In this document: piece by piece, positions 9,020 through 17,748 of the stretch
How the letters are laid out: every line of letters begins with the position of its first letter
Numbering within the stretch: the stretch's first letter is position 1
The notes under the pieces: model-generated
The model's database searches: none
What the model was told of the DNA's origin: nothing
The model's input: the letters and a program-made list of their open reading frames with translations, nothing else
Made by a program: the position numbers and the translations under genes
From: Natronospira bacteriovora
GTDB lineage: Bacteria; Pseudomonadota; Gammaproteobacteria; Natronospirales; Natronospiraceae
Length of the DNA stretch: 64,000 nt
Assembly (NCBI RefSeq): GCF_030848495.1
Contig: NZ_JAVDDT010000005.1
Span: 163,004 to 227,003, forward strand
Direction of reading: 5' to 3'

Positions 9020-9325
9020 TCACAAAAGATCCGAACGCAGCTCCATGAACACCGGATCCAGACGCCGTTCCACCGCCGCATTCATGGCCTTCGCCACGCT
9101 CTCGTCCGGTATGCCACGCTCCACCGCCAGAAGATAGCGATCCCGATCCGGCCATTCCGTGTAGGCCAGCCAGGTACCGTCATCACTGCGGTGCAGGCGC
9201 CCGCCGGCGCAACCGTAGAGCTGACTGTAGAGCCGGGTCAGCACTTCCCAGGCCTCGCGGAAGTCTTCCTCCCGCTTCGCCTTGAGCTCCCAGCGATAAA
9301 AAATCACAAATCGGCATTCGCTCAT
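9020..9325 (-). CDS. ABM-fold (antibiotic biosynthesis monooxygenase-like) small protein
   Basis: A 101-residue protein that opens with a beta strand (CRFVIFYRWELKAKREEDF), continues with a helix and ends with strands and a helix, the alpha-beta layout of the dimeric ABM/EthD superfamily. Such proteins include monooxygenases and heme- or quinone-related enzymes, but many are uncharacterised. ATG at 9325 is chosen because it places the first strand at the N-terminus; an upstream ATG at 9430 would add 35 disordered residues overlapping the divergent gene's leader. It lies about 100 bp upstream of the S9 peptidase gene on the same strand. No specific function can be given. Confidence 0.65.
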   Translation of the reverse strand: MSECRFVIFYRWELKAKREEDFREAWEVLTRLYSQLYGCAGGRLHRSDDGTWLAYTEWPDRDRYLLAVERGIPDESVAKAMNAAVERRLDPVFMELRSDLL

Positions 9326-9453
9326 GGCATCATCCGGATTGAAGGAATGTCTATCGTAAGGAAGCTGAGCCCGGGAAGGAACCGTCGGGAGATGACGACT
9401 GTCCCTTAATGGAAACCCGGATTCATCCATCTGCCACTGGATTGCGCTTGATC

Positions 9454-10692
9454 ATGACCATTGCCACGGCCGCACGGATGCCCCTCCTCCGCCGCATCAC
9501 CCTGGCGCCAATGCTGTTACTGGCCATCGCGGCCGGCAAGGCCGGCGCCATGGACGATCATGCCTTCGCCAGCTGCGTGGACGGGATCGCCCAGAAGGCC
9601 AGGGCGCAGGGCATTTCGGAGCCCGTCATCCGTGACAGCCTGGGTGCGGCCCGCTTCAACGAGCGCGTCATCGAGCTGGACCGCCGCCAGCCGGAATTTA
9701 CCACCACCTTCGCCGACTACCTCAATCGGCGCGTGACCGAGCAGCGGGTGGCCCGTGGCCGCGCCCTGCTGGAAGAACATCGGGAGCTGCTGGATTCCGT
9801 GGCCCGGGAATACGGCGTGCCCGCCCAGTACCTGGTGGCGTTCTGGGGGCTGGAAACCAACTACGGCAGCTACTTCGGCCGCATGTCGGTGATCGACTCC
9901 CTGGCCACTCTGGCCTGTGACCCGCGCCGCAGCGACTATTTCCGGGGCGAACTCATCTCGGCCCTGCGCATCATCGATGAAGGGTCCATCAACCCCCGAC
10001 AGATGGAGGGGTCCTGGGCCGGGGCCATGGGCCATGTGCAGTTCATGCCCTCGGTCTTCCTGCGCTACGCCGTGGATCACGATGGCAGCGGTCGTCGCGA
10101 CCTCTGGGGCAGCCTGCCCGACGCCATGGCATCGGCGGCCAACTTCCTCCAGGGCATCGGCTGGGAAACCGGCTGGCGCTGGGGCCGGGAAGTGGTGCTG
10201 CCCGACAGCTTCGATTACAGCCTGGCCGGGCGCGAAAACGCCCGCCCGCTGGCGGAATGGAGCCGCATGGGGATTCGCCGCCCGGACGGCTACCCGCCGG
10301 GTGATGCGGATATCGATGCCGCCCTGCTCATTCCTGCCGGTCACCAGGGCCCCGCCTTCCTGGTGTACGGCAATTTCAAGGTCATCATGCGCTGGAACCG
10401 GTCCGAGTATTACGCCCTGTCCGTCGGGCACCTGGCAGATCGCATCGCCGGTGGCAGTGGCCTGCACAACCCGCCCCCGCAAGACGCTCCCCGGCTCAGC
10501 CGGGATCAGGTCAAGACCCTGCAGAGCGCCCTCAATGAGCGCGGTTTCGACAGCGGAGCCGTGGACGGCATCCTCGGCCCCAATACCCGCCGCGCCCTGG
10601 CCCGGTTCCAGCGCGACCGGGACCTGGTTCCGGACGGCTTCCCGGGTCCGGATGTACTCAAACGCCTCGGCGTCGATATCAACGACAGCTGA
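9454..10692 (+). CDS. MltB-like lytic murein transglycosylase with peptidoglycan-binding domain
   Basis: About 412 residues: a signal peptide ending near AAGKAGA, an SLT_2/MltB-type catalytic domain (about residues 35-315) and a C-terminal PG_binding_1 domain (LSRDQVKTLQSALNERGF to the end). The catalytic acid is the Glu in FWGLETNYG (Glu134), and the MGHVQFMPS segment is diagnostic of the family. It cleaves glycan strands of murein to 1,6-anhydro products in the periplasm. The start is uncertain: ATGs at 9409, 9454 and 9478 are all in frame with weak ribosome-binding sites, and 9454 gives a plausible signal-peptide n-region. It is divergent from the ABM gene. Confidence 0.9.
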   Translation: MTIATAARMPLLRRITLAPMLLLAIAAGKAGAMDDHAFASCVDGIAQKARAQGISEPVIRDSLGAARFNERVIELDRRQPEFTTTFADYLNRRVTEQRVARGRALLEEHRELLDSVAREYGVPAQYLVAFWGLETNYGSYFGRMSVIDSLATLACDPRRSDYFRGELISALRIIDEGSINPRQMEGSWAGAMGHVQFMPSVFLRYAVDHDGSGRRDLWGSLPDAMASAANFLQGIGWETGWRWGREVVLPDSFDYSLAGRENARPLAEWSRMGIRRPDGYPPGDADIDAALLIPAGHQGPAFLVYGNFKVIMRWNRSEYYALSVGHLADRIAGGSGLHNPPPQDAPRLSRDQVKTLQSALNERGFDSGAVDGILGPNTRRALARFQRDRDLVPDGFPGPDVLKRLGVDINDS

Positions 10693-10694
10693 TT

Positions 10695-10870
10695 GACCCC
10701 GGCCGGCGATTGCCGGCACCTACAGGGGGTTTCAAAAGGCGGGCGTGCCAGCCAATAGATCGCAATCGCGGCTGAAAGCCGCTCCCACAGCGGGCAATAA
10801 GCGCCCGCCGTGCTAGAGACCAATCTGTGTCCATTTCGCGTGCATCTCGCGGCTAAATGTTTTGCCTTTG
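10695..10870. repeat. Solo arm of the nested-palindrome element
   Basis: Only the right-hand modules are present: a REP-type palindrome near 10768 (GCGGCTGAAAGCCGC), then the GTGTCCATTTCGCG and CTCGCGGCTAAATG end. No left arm is seen, so this copy cannot fold as a whole. The DNA just beyond it (TTCACGATTCCCTCGTCACA from 10874) nearly repeats at 12090-12109, where it codes for the last residues of a hydrolase, which suggests segmental copying. Confidence 0.7.
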
Positions 10871-10893
10871 CCGTTTCACGATTCCCTCGTCAC

Positions 10894-10922
10894 AACGGCC
10901 GCCTTTCGGCGGCCGTTTTTTT
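10894..10922 (+). terminator. Rho-independent terminator
   Basis: A 10-bp stem AACGGCCGCC/GGCGGCCGTT with a TTTC loop is followed by a run of seven T on the plus strand. It ends transcription from the lytic transglycosylase side, right at the 3' end of the convergent TonB-like gene. Confidence 0.85.
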
Positions 10923-11536
10923 CATTCTGACAGACTGAACTCGATCACCTGTGTGGCCTGCCGCTCCACCGGCCGGCCATCCACCATTCTCGGGCGGAAG
11001 CGCCAGCGCTGGAGAGCGCGGACGGCGGCCTGGTCAAACAGGCGGGCCGGGGTGGATTCGATGACGCGAATATTGCCCACCGAGCCATCGCTGCGGATGG
11101 TAAATTCCAGCCGTACCCAGCCCTCAATACCCTGAATCAGGGCTTCACGCGGCCATTGAGGCTCCACCCGGACGACGGGAATGGCATCACCATCACCCCC
11201 ATTTACGCCACGACCGGACGGGGTTCCGATGGATACGCCATTGCTGATGGTGCTGAGATCCGGCATGTCCGGGGTCTCGATCTCGAAGCGTGTCGTCTCC
11301 GTTGGCGTCACCGAGACGGTTTCAGGCATTGGCGGCTGCAGCTCCTCCGGCGGTTCGGGCATCACCCGCGGACGTGGCTCCACGCGTTCCTCCCGATGCT
11401 GGCGATGGAAGACATCCACGCGCTTCTGCACCACCTCCACGGCGGGTTCTTCATCGGTGGCAATGAGACCATGCATGAAGATGAACAGACTGACCGAGAC
11501 CAGCACGGCCAGCAACAAGGCGGTAAACAATCGCAT
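10922..11536 (-). CDS. TonB-like energy-transducing protein
   Basis: A 204-residue protein with one N-terminal membrane segment (about residues 4-25), a periplasmic spacer rich in Pro, Glu and Arg (PRVMPEPPEELQPPMPE) and a C-terminal TonB domain (about residues 120-204) including YP-like WPREALIQGIEGWVRLEF and a final RWRFRPRMVDGRPV strand. TonB proteins pass proton-motive force from ExbB/ExbD to outer-membrane receptors; neither exbBD nor a receptor is in this window. ATG at 11536 follows AAAGGGGGCTGG; an upstream alternative start would place charged residues before the membrane segment. Confidence 0.88.
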   Translation of the reverse strand: MRLFTALLLAVLVSVSLFIFMHGLIATDEEPAVEVVQKRVDVFHRQHREERVEPRPRVMPEPPEELQPPMPETVSVTPTETTRFEIETPDMPDLSTISNGVSIGTPSGRGVNGGDGDAIPVVRVEPQWPREALIQGIEGWVRLEFTIRSDGSVGNIRVIESTPARLFDQAAVRALQRWRFRPRMVDGRPVERQATQVIEFSLSE

Positions 11537-11699
11537 CCAGCCCCCTTTGCCATCATGACGACAGCGGTTGTGAGGCAGGCTCCCCGAATACACATTGCAG
11601 GGGCCTTTATGGAAACTCTGCCCTGAATTTTTTCGACCCCTTCAATTTGAGCCTAGTCGAGTGACCGGCAACTGCAAGGCTGGGGCTCGTGTCGTGGGT

Positions 11700-12092
11700 G
11701 GTTGGATGGCGTTAGATGGTACAAGACCGACTATTTGCGGATTCATCCGCGACCCCAATCGCGGCTGAAAGCCGCTCCCACAGCGGGCAATAAGCGCCCG
11801 CCGTGCCAGAGACCAATCTGTGTCCATCCGTGTTCATCTGTGGCCAATAATCTTTTGTCTTTTGTCTCGTGTCTATTTCGTGGTCCAATCCCTCACACCC
11901 TCCGCAGGCACGGCCCCTCCGAATCAGCACGGCGCCCCCCCACGCACAGCCAAACATCTGCGTTTATCTGCGTTCATCTGTGGCCAATAATCTTCTGTCT
12001 TTTCATTTCGCGTCCATTTAGCGTCCATCTCGCGGCTAAATGTTTTAACGGTTTTATTTCGTGTCCATTTCGTGGTCCAGCCTTTCACCATT
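11700..12092. repeat. Stacked right arms of the nested-palindrome element
   Basis: This region holds no gene. It contains a REP palindrome near 11760, then CCGTGTTCATCTGTGGCC and a GTGTCTATTTCGTGGTCC end (to 11885). The module CAGGCACGGCCCCTCCGAAT follows, then a second run of GCGTTCATCTGTGGCC, CGCGGCTAAATGTTTT and GTGTCCATTTCGTGGTCC (to 12078). Two or three right ends are therefore joined head to tail without matching left arms. The rest of the gap back to the TonB-like gene shows nothing I can assign. Confidence 0.75.
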
Positions 12093-12098
12093 CCCTCG

Positions 12099-14120
12099 TC
12101 ACAACGGCCACAGATCCCACGCCAGTCCGAACAGGCTCAGACTCACCACCCCGAGCAACACCAGTCCAAGACCGATCAGCTGGGCAAGGTGGAAGCGCAC
12201 ATAATGCCGTGCCACCTGAACAGCAGCGGCGATGGCGGTGAGCAGGGCCAGGGGCGCCAACCAGGCGACCCAGCCGGCCCAGGGCAGGAAACCGGCCAGG
12301 AACAGGGCCTCGCTCAGCTCGCCGGTGCGCCAGGCGGCCAGCGCCATGCCGATCAGCCAGGCGAGAATGAGCACGGTGGACAGGAAGACCAGGCGGCGGC
12401 TGCCGCCGCGGCGATCCGGCAGGGGCTGGCGGTTGATGCGCCCGCCGATGAAGGCAATGCCCATGACCAGCAAACCGGCGCCGCTCAACAGAATCGAGCC
12501 GCCGGCCCAGGCGGCCTGCATGGGCACGGCCTCGGGCCGGGTTTCCATCAGCAGCACACCCTTGAGCGGGGCGCGGGTCTCGTAGATGCGCTCGAGGAAG
12601 CGCGCGGCTTCCTCGCCACTTTCCACACATTCCTCGTCCAGAGCCGCCGTGGGGTCATCGAAGAAATCGTTCATGAAATCCCCGGCGCAGTCCACCGAGC
12701 GGGTGGGGCCGTGGCCAGCGTGGGGGAATTCCACATAGCGCCCGTTCGCCAGGCCATCCATGATGTAGCGGGCCAGGGGCGGCGGGGTGATCGGATCCCA
12801 GGCACCATTGGCCACCACGATGGGCAGGTCGGTGCGCGGCTGTTCGTACTGCTCCCGTGGCCGGGGCGTCAGCCCCACTTCACGGCACAGGGCCGGCCCG
12901 TCGGCCACCACATCGGGGTGACCGAAGGCCGAAGTCAGTGTCGGGTAGCGCTCCAGGTCGCCGGGGAAGAGCCGGGCCTGCTCATCGATGTAGCCGTCCA
13001 GACAGCGTACGGCGAGCCCCATGCCCATGCTGGAGCGGAAACCACCACTGGTGTCCGCCACGGCCATGGCTCGGAAGAAATCCTCATCACGTTCTTCAAC
13101 GGCCCGACTGAGCCGAGCCATGATGGCCGGCAGGGCCGGATGATTGGATTGTTCGTACAGCAGACTGAAGGGCATGCCGGCCACAAGGTCCTGGAAGAAC
13201 CAGGCCTTGCCGTCCGGGAAGCGAACGCTCTCGGGCACCGAAACTTCCATCGGCTGCTCCCGCAGGCGATCGATGGCCGCCAGATAGCGTTCTTCCAGGT
13301 CGGCATGGGCGCGGGCACAGCGCCGCTGGTCGGCACAGGCCTCGTGCAGTTTCTCCAGATCCCGTGCAAACCAGTGACTGATGCGCATGAGCTCATGCAG
13401 GTCCAGCGGCACGATGGCATCCAGCACCATGGCGCGAATGCCCGCCGGGTCTTCCTTGATCAGGGCCTGGCCCAGCACCGAGCCATAGGAAATGCCCCAG
13501 ACATTCCATCGCTCGTAGCCCAGGGCCATGCGCAGGGCACGCACGTCGCGGGCATTTTCGATGGTGTTGTAGCCACGGATATCCACACCCCGGGCAGCGG
13601 CCTTCTCGAAACAGGCGCGTGCGCTTTCCTGAAAGCCGCGGGCGGCGCCTTCAAAGCTGTCGCGTGTTCGCACGGCCGGGTTACGGTCATTGAAGAAGGG
13701 GCAGAAATCACCGGAACTGCCAATGCCCCGCTGCTCCAGGATGTAGAGATCCCGGCGCTTGAGGATGGAATGATCACGCAGGCGCGACACATAACCGGCC
13801 ACCTGCACGCCGGGGCCACCGGTCAGGTAGATGACCGGATCTTCACGCACATCATCCTCGTTCTCGGGCTTGGCGGCGATGCGCACATAATGCAGCTCGA
13901 TACTGCGGCTGGCCGGCACCTCCCGGTTCTCGGGCACTTCAATCAGACCGCACTCGATCTCGCCATGCTCGAAATCGATCTGTCCGCGGAAGGGGCAATC
14001 CAGCACATCCCGATCCACTGAACGCAACCATTCATAATCCATCGGCTCGGCCGTGACCGCATGCATCGGCAGCAACAGCGCAGCAAACAGCAGCCCCTTT
14101 CTCATGGCATGGCGAAACAT
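12099..14120 (-). CDS. TAP-like alpha/beta-hydrolase (putative tripeptidyl aminopeptidase) with C-terminal membrane domain
   Basis: A 673-residue protein with a signal peptide (LLFAALLLPMHAVTA), an alpha/beta-hydrolase core with YLTGGPGV for the oxyanion region and the nucleophile in GISYGS (Ser211), and a TAP-like C-terminal cap ending in HAGHGPT with the catalytic histidine. This is the layout of secreted tripeptidyl aminopeptidases and proline iminopeptidase relatives. Unusually, residues about 515-673 add four hydrophobic helices, which would anchor the enzyme in the inner membrane. ATG at 14120 has AAGGA eight bases upstream. The function as a peptidase is likely; the role of the membrane tail is unknown. 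Confidence 0.87.
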   Translation of the reverse strand: MFRHAMRKGLLFAALLLPMHAVTAEPMDYEWLRSVDRDVLDCPFRGQIDFEHGEIECGLIEVPENREVPASRSIELHYVRIAAKPENEDDVREDPVIYLTGGPGVQVAGYVSRLRDHSILKRRDLYILEQRGIGSSGDFCPFFNDRNPAVRTRDSFEGAARGFQESARACFEKAAARGVDIRGYNTIENARDVRALRMALGYERWNVWGISYGSVLGQALIKEDPAGIRAMVLDAIVPLDLHELMRISHWFARDLEKLHEACADQRRCARAHADLEERYLAAIDRLREQPMEVSVPESVRFPDGKAWFFQDLVAGMPFSLLYEQSNHPALPAIMARLSRAVEERDEDFFRAMAVADTSGGFRSSMGMGLAVRCLDGYIDEQARLFPGDLERYPTLTSAFGHPDVVADGPALCREVGLTPRPREQYEQPRTDLPIVVANGAWDPITPPPLARYIMDGLANGRYVEFPHAGHGPTRSVDCAGDFMNDFFDDPTAALDEECVESGEEAARFLERIYETRAPLKGVLLMETRPEAVPMQAAWAGGSILLSGAGLLVMGIAFIGGRINRQPLPDRRGGSRRLVFLSTVLILAWLIGMALAAWRTGELSEALFLAGFLPWAGWVAWLAPLALLTAIAAAVQVARHYVRFHLAQLIGLGLVLLGVVSLSLFGLAWDLWPL

Positions 14121-14233
14121 GTTCGAGTCCTTGTGTTTTGATCTGTCATCGGGAGAATGGATGAAGATAGCCCACGATGCTCCTGCTGCCAAACCCGGTC
14201 ACACCGACCCCCGGCCAACCAGGCAATCGCACC

Positions 14234-15793
14234 ATGCCGTTACTGCATTTCGACAATCGCTTCGTCCACGAACTGCCCGGTGAAACCGAGGGCGAGAACC
14301 GCCCGCGGGCCGTGCAGGGTATCTGCTGGTCGCGAGTGCCCCCCACGCCGGTGCGCCAGCCCCGCCTGCTCTCCTTTTCCCGCCCCATGGCGGACACGCT
14401 GGGCCTGAGCGAGGAAGACATTCGCGACCCGGCCTTCGTGGCGGCCATGAGCGGTAACCGCCTGCTGCATGGCATGCTGCCCTTCGCCACCTGTTATGGC
14501 GGGCATCAGTTCGGCCACTGGGCCGGCCAACTGGGTGACGGACGGGCCATTTCACTGGGCGAAGCCATCAACCCGGCGGGCGAGCGCTGGGAGCTGCAGC
14601 TCAAGGGCGCCGGCCCCACCCCCTATTCCCGCATGGCCGATGGCCGGGCCGTGCTGCGCTCTTCCCTGCGCGAGTTTGTCTGCAGCGAGGCCATGCATCA
14701 CCTGGGCATTCCCACCACCCGCGCCCTGACACTCTGCCTCACTGGCGAGGACGTCGTCCGCGACATGTTCTATGACGGCCATCCCGAAGCGGAGCCGGGA
14801 GCCGTGGTCTGCCGGGTGTCGCCCTCCTTCACCCGCTTCGGTCATTTCGAGATGCTCATGGCCCGGGGCGAAACCGAACTGCTGCGCCGCTTCACCGACT
14901 TCACCATCGACCGGGATTTCCCGGACATCGCCGTCGATGATCCGGATCGTTACGCGAAACTCTTTCACACGGTCTGCGAACGCACCGCCCTCATGGTGGC
15001 CCACTGGATGCGGGTCGGCTTCGTTCACGGGGTGATGAATTCGGACAACATGTCCATCCTCGGCCTGACCATCGACTATGGCCCCTACGGCTGGCTGGAG
15101 GATTTCGATCCCCTGTGGACCCCCAACACCACCGATGCCCAGGGCCGGCGCTACTGTTTCGGCCGCCAGCCCGAGATCGCCCACTGGAACCTGCAATGCC
15201 TGGCCCGCGCCCTGTCGCCGCTGATCCGGGATCAGCAGGTCTTTGACGACGGCCTGGCCGCCTATGACCGGGACTACGCCCGCCATTTCCGGGCCATGTA
15301 CGCCGACAAGCTGGGCATCGAGCGCATACAGGACAACGACGAGCCACTGGTTCAGGACCTGTTCACCACCCTGGAAGCGGCCCAGCTGGACATGACCCTG
15401 TTCTTCCGCAAGCTGGTGGAACTGGACCTCGCGGCCCCGTCAACGGAAACGGTGCGGGAGGCCTTCTATCGGGAGGATCTGCGGGAAAAGGAAGGGCGCC
15501 GGGTGAAGGAATGGCTCGAGCGCTATGGGAAGCGGGTCAGCAGTGATTCCCTGCCGGAAGCCTTGCGGCGGGAGAAAATGCTCGCCGCCAACCCCAAGTA
15601 CGTGTTCAGAAACTATCTGGCCCAGCAGGCCATTGATGCCGCCGAGGCCGGCGACACGGGCCCGCTAGAAACACTGATGACGGTCCTGCAGCGGCCCTGC
15701 GAGGAACAGCCGCAGCATGAAGCCCATGCCGCCCGGCGACCGGAATGGGCCCGGCACCGGGCGGGCTGCTCCATGCTGTCCTGCAGCTCCTGA
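14234..15793 (+). CDS. selO: Protein adenylyltransferase SelO (YdiU)
   Basis: A 519-residue pseudokinase-fold enzyme that transfers AMP from ATP to Ser, Thr or Tyr of proteins in the redox response. Seen here are CYGGHQFGHWAGQLGDGRA, LQLKGAGPTPYSR, DGRAVLRSSLREF, VHGVMNSDNMSILGLTID and FGRQPEI, which build the inverted nucleotide site. The protein ends SCSS, with cysteine where eukaryotic SelO has selenocysteine. The start at 14234 gives the usual PLLHFDNRF N-terminus. The gene is divergent from the TAP-like hydrolase and convergent with the next gene. Confidence 0.95.
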   Translation: MPLLHFDNRFVHELPGETEGENRPRAVQGICWSRVPPTPVRQPRLLSFSRPMADTLGLSEEDIRDPAFVAAMSGNRLLHGMLPFATCYGGHQFGHWAGQLGDGRAISLGEAINPAGERWELQLKGAGPTPYSRMADGRAVLRSSLREFVCSEAMHHLGIPTTRALTLCLTGEDVVRDMFYDGHPEAEPGAVVCRVSPSFTRFGHFEMLMARGETELLRRFTDFTIDRDFPDIAVDDPDRYAKLFHTVCERTALMVAHWMRVGFVHGVMNSDNMSILGLTIDYGPYGWLEDFDPLWTPNTTDAQGRRYCFGRQPEIAHWNLQCLARALSPLIRDQQVFDDGLAAYDRDYARHFRAMYADKLGIERIQDNDEPLVQDLFTTLEAAQLDMTLFFRKLVELDLAAPSTETVREAFYREDLREKEGRRVKEWLERYGKRVSSDSLPEALRREKMLAANPKYVFRNYLAQQAIDAAEAGDTGPLETLMTVLQRPCEEQPQHEAHAARRPEWARHRAGCSMLSCSS

Positions 15794-15808
15794 GGCAGAC
15801 AGCGCGGC

Positions 15809-16240
15809 TCAGCAGTCGCCGATGCGCTCGCCGCTCATTTCAACGATCATGGTCAGCTGCCCCATGGGGGAATCCATCTCACCCTCCATGACGCCTTCCA
15901 TTCTATCGCCGAAGAAACTCAGGGAGGCATCCATGCGAACACTGGTACCGATTTCATGATCACTGCAGATCATGGTGTAGCTCATGCCGCTGCTGGAGAT
16001 TTCCTGATCATAGAAATCGCAGCCATCACCTTCCTGGATGAAGAAATCCGGCTCATCCAGCTCTTCCTGGGTCAGGCACTCCTGCTGGGTGTACTCCTGC
16101 TCCGGAATCTCCATCGGCGCCCCGCTGATCCGGGTCACACTGGTGTGCTCCCACAGACCGGGCTCCACGTTGGGCGTATCGGCCAGCAGGGTCAGGGGAA
16201 GGGCCAGCAGGCTGGCGAGAAGGCATCGACGCATCATCAT
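15809..16240 (-). CDS. Periplasmic DUF3617-family protein
   Basis: A 143-residue protein with a short signal peptide (LLASLLALPLTLLA) followed by PNVEPGLWEHTSVTRISG, the typical opening of DUF3617 proteins. It has four cysteines in the mature part (QECL, DGCDF, MICSD and the last residue), which may form disulfides, and is strongly acidic. No biochemical role is established for the family. The start lies in an ATGATGATG run after TGGAGTG. Its 3' end is only 15 bp from the selO stop, with no clear terminator between. Confidence 0.75.
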   Translation of the reverse strand: MMMRRCLLASLLALPLTLLADTPNVEPGLWEHTSVTRISGAPMEIPEQEYTQQECLTQEELDEPDFFIQEGDGCDFYDQEISSSGMSYTMICSDHEIGTSVRMDASLSFFGDRMEGVMEGEMDSPMGQLTMIVEMSGERIGDC

Positions 16241-16319
16241 TTCATCACTCCAGGGCGTAATTGATCACCCGGACAGTCTAGCCCGAGCCGCCGGACGATA
16301 CCTCCCCCCGGACGGGGGG

Positions 16320-17381
16320 TCAGAGAACCAGTGGCTCCGGCTCCAGCTGAACGCCGAAGCGATCCGCCACGGTGTCCATGACCGTCCGCGCCACCGCCCA
16401 CACCTCTGCGCCACTGGCACCGCCGTGGTTGACCAGAACCAGGGCATGGCGCTCCGACACCCCGGCGGCCCCCTGGCGCCAGCCCTTGAGGCCGGCGCGC
16501 TCGATCAGCCAGGCGGCGGACAGCTTGCACTGGCCTTCCGGCAGCTCGAAAAGCGGCAGGTCGGGATGCTGACGGCGCAAGGCCTCGGCCCGGGCCAGGG
16601 GCACGACGGGGTTCTTGAAGAAACTTCCGGCATTGCCGGTCTGTGACGGATCCGGCAGCTTGCTGCGGCGCAATGCCTCCACCACCGCCGCCACGTCAGC
16701 GGCCGACGGTTCCTGGATGCCACGCTCGGCCAGCATCTCACGGATGCCACGGTAATCCAGCCGGGGCAGACCCGCCTTCGGCAGGCGGAAGCTGACCTCC
16801 ACCACCACATAGCGATCCCGCTCCTGCTTGAACAGGGAATCCCGGTAGGCAAAGCGGCAGTCCGGGGCGGACAGTTCGCGGAAGGCCCCCGTTTCCCGAT
16901 CCCAGACACGGACATGATCAATGAAGGCCGCCACCTCGACCCCGTAGGCCCCGATGTTCTGGATCGGTGCCGCCCCCACCGAACCGGGAATCAGAATCAG
17001 GTTCTCCAGCCCGCAATAACCCTGCGCCAGGGACCAGCGCACAAAGGCATCCCAGTTCTCGCCGGCCGCCACGCGCACGCGATCGTGCCCCGACTCACCG
17101 GGCTCCACCGTGATGCCGCGATTGGCCATCAGCAGCACCAGGCCCGGATAATCCCCGGTGAACAGCACGTTGCTGCCGCCCCCCAGCACCAGGCGCGGCA
17201 GCCCCGCCTCACCGGCCGCGGCCATCAGCTCAGGCAGGTGCGCCGGATCCTCCACCTGGGCCAGCCAGGCCGCCCGGGCCGGCACAGCAAAGGTATTGCA
17301 TGCGGTCAGATCCGCATCACCTCGCAGCGTCTCGCCCATTTCTGACGAAAGCAACGCCTGCATTGCGGTGTGATCAGACAT
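16320..17381 (-). CDS. murB: UDP-N-acetylenolpyruvoylglucosamine reductase
   Basis: A 353-residue FAD enzyme that reduces UDP-GlcNAc-enolpyruvate to UDP-MurNAc in murein precursor synthesis. FAD-binding motifs are LVLGGGSNVLF and IPGSVGAAPIQNIGAYG; the catalytic serine lies in GNAGSFFKNP and the C-terminal acid in LEPEPLVL. The YRDSLFK segment and the length identify the type I (E. coli-like) enzyme. ATG at 17381 follows AGGG at good spacing. An in-frame extension to 17540 codes for an unlikely Ser/Gly/Pro-rich leader and was not used. It stands alone rather than in a mur cluster. Confidence 0.95.
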   Translation of the reverse strand: MSDHTAMQALLSSEMGETLRGDADLTACNTFAVPARAAWLAQVEDPAHLPELMAAAGEAGLPRLVLGGGSNVLFTGDYPGLVLLMANRGITVEPGESGHDRVRVAAGENWDAFVRWSLAQGYCGLENLILIPGSVGAAPIQNIGAYGVEVAAFIDHVRVWDRETGAFRELSAPDCRFAYRDSLFKQERDRYVVVEVSFRLPKAGLPRLDYRGIREMLAERGIQEPSAADVAAVVEALRRSKLPDPSQTGNAGSFFKNPVVPLARAEALRRQHPDLPLFELPEGQCKLSAAWLIERAGLKGWRQGAAGVSERHALVLVNHGGASGAEVWAVARTVMDTVADRFGVQLEPEPLVL

Positions 17382-17554
17382 TCGAACCCTGCCCATTCCC
17401 GGGGAAACCGGCCCGGATGATGCCCCAGCCCGGGACCCATTACCACCGCTGGCCGACACCGGGGCAAGGGAAAGCGAATTCGCGGGTGCCGGAACCCATA
17501 CCCTGGCAATGGACTCAGAGGGTATATTGATGCCAATCACCCCTGAGTTTGATG

Positions 17555-17571
17555 ATGGTGAATTTCACCAT
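17555..17571. promoter_or_regulatory. Perfect 17-bp palindrome before the two-component operon
   Basis: ATGGTGAATTTCACCAT has perfect 8-bp arms around one central base. It lies in the 367-bp murB/kinase intergenic region, about 180 bp before the kinase start. A near-copy (19528-19544) lies after the response-regulator gene, ahead of the chemoreceptor. It is probably an operator for a dimeric regulator, perhaps the NarL-type regulator encoded between the two sites. I see nothing else assignable in the gap. Confidence 0.6.
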
Positions 17572-17748
17572 TTGATCGCGTCCGGTCGCCTTGGATGATT
17601 GCAGGGCGGGATCGAGCACCGATCACGGATCAAAGCCAGAGGGTGCATCATTACACTGGCCCCCACGGGGAGGGGGTGAATTGAATCTTGCCCGGCCTGG
17701 GCACAGCGGGGGATGCCGCTGTCGTCAGCCGATGGGAACAGGAATCGC

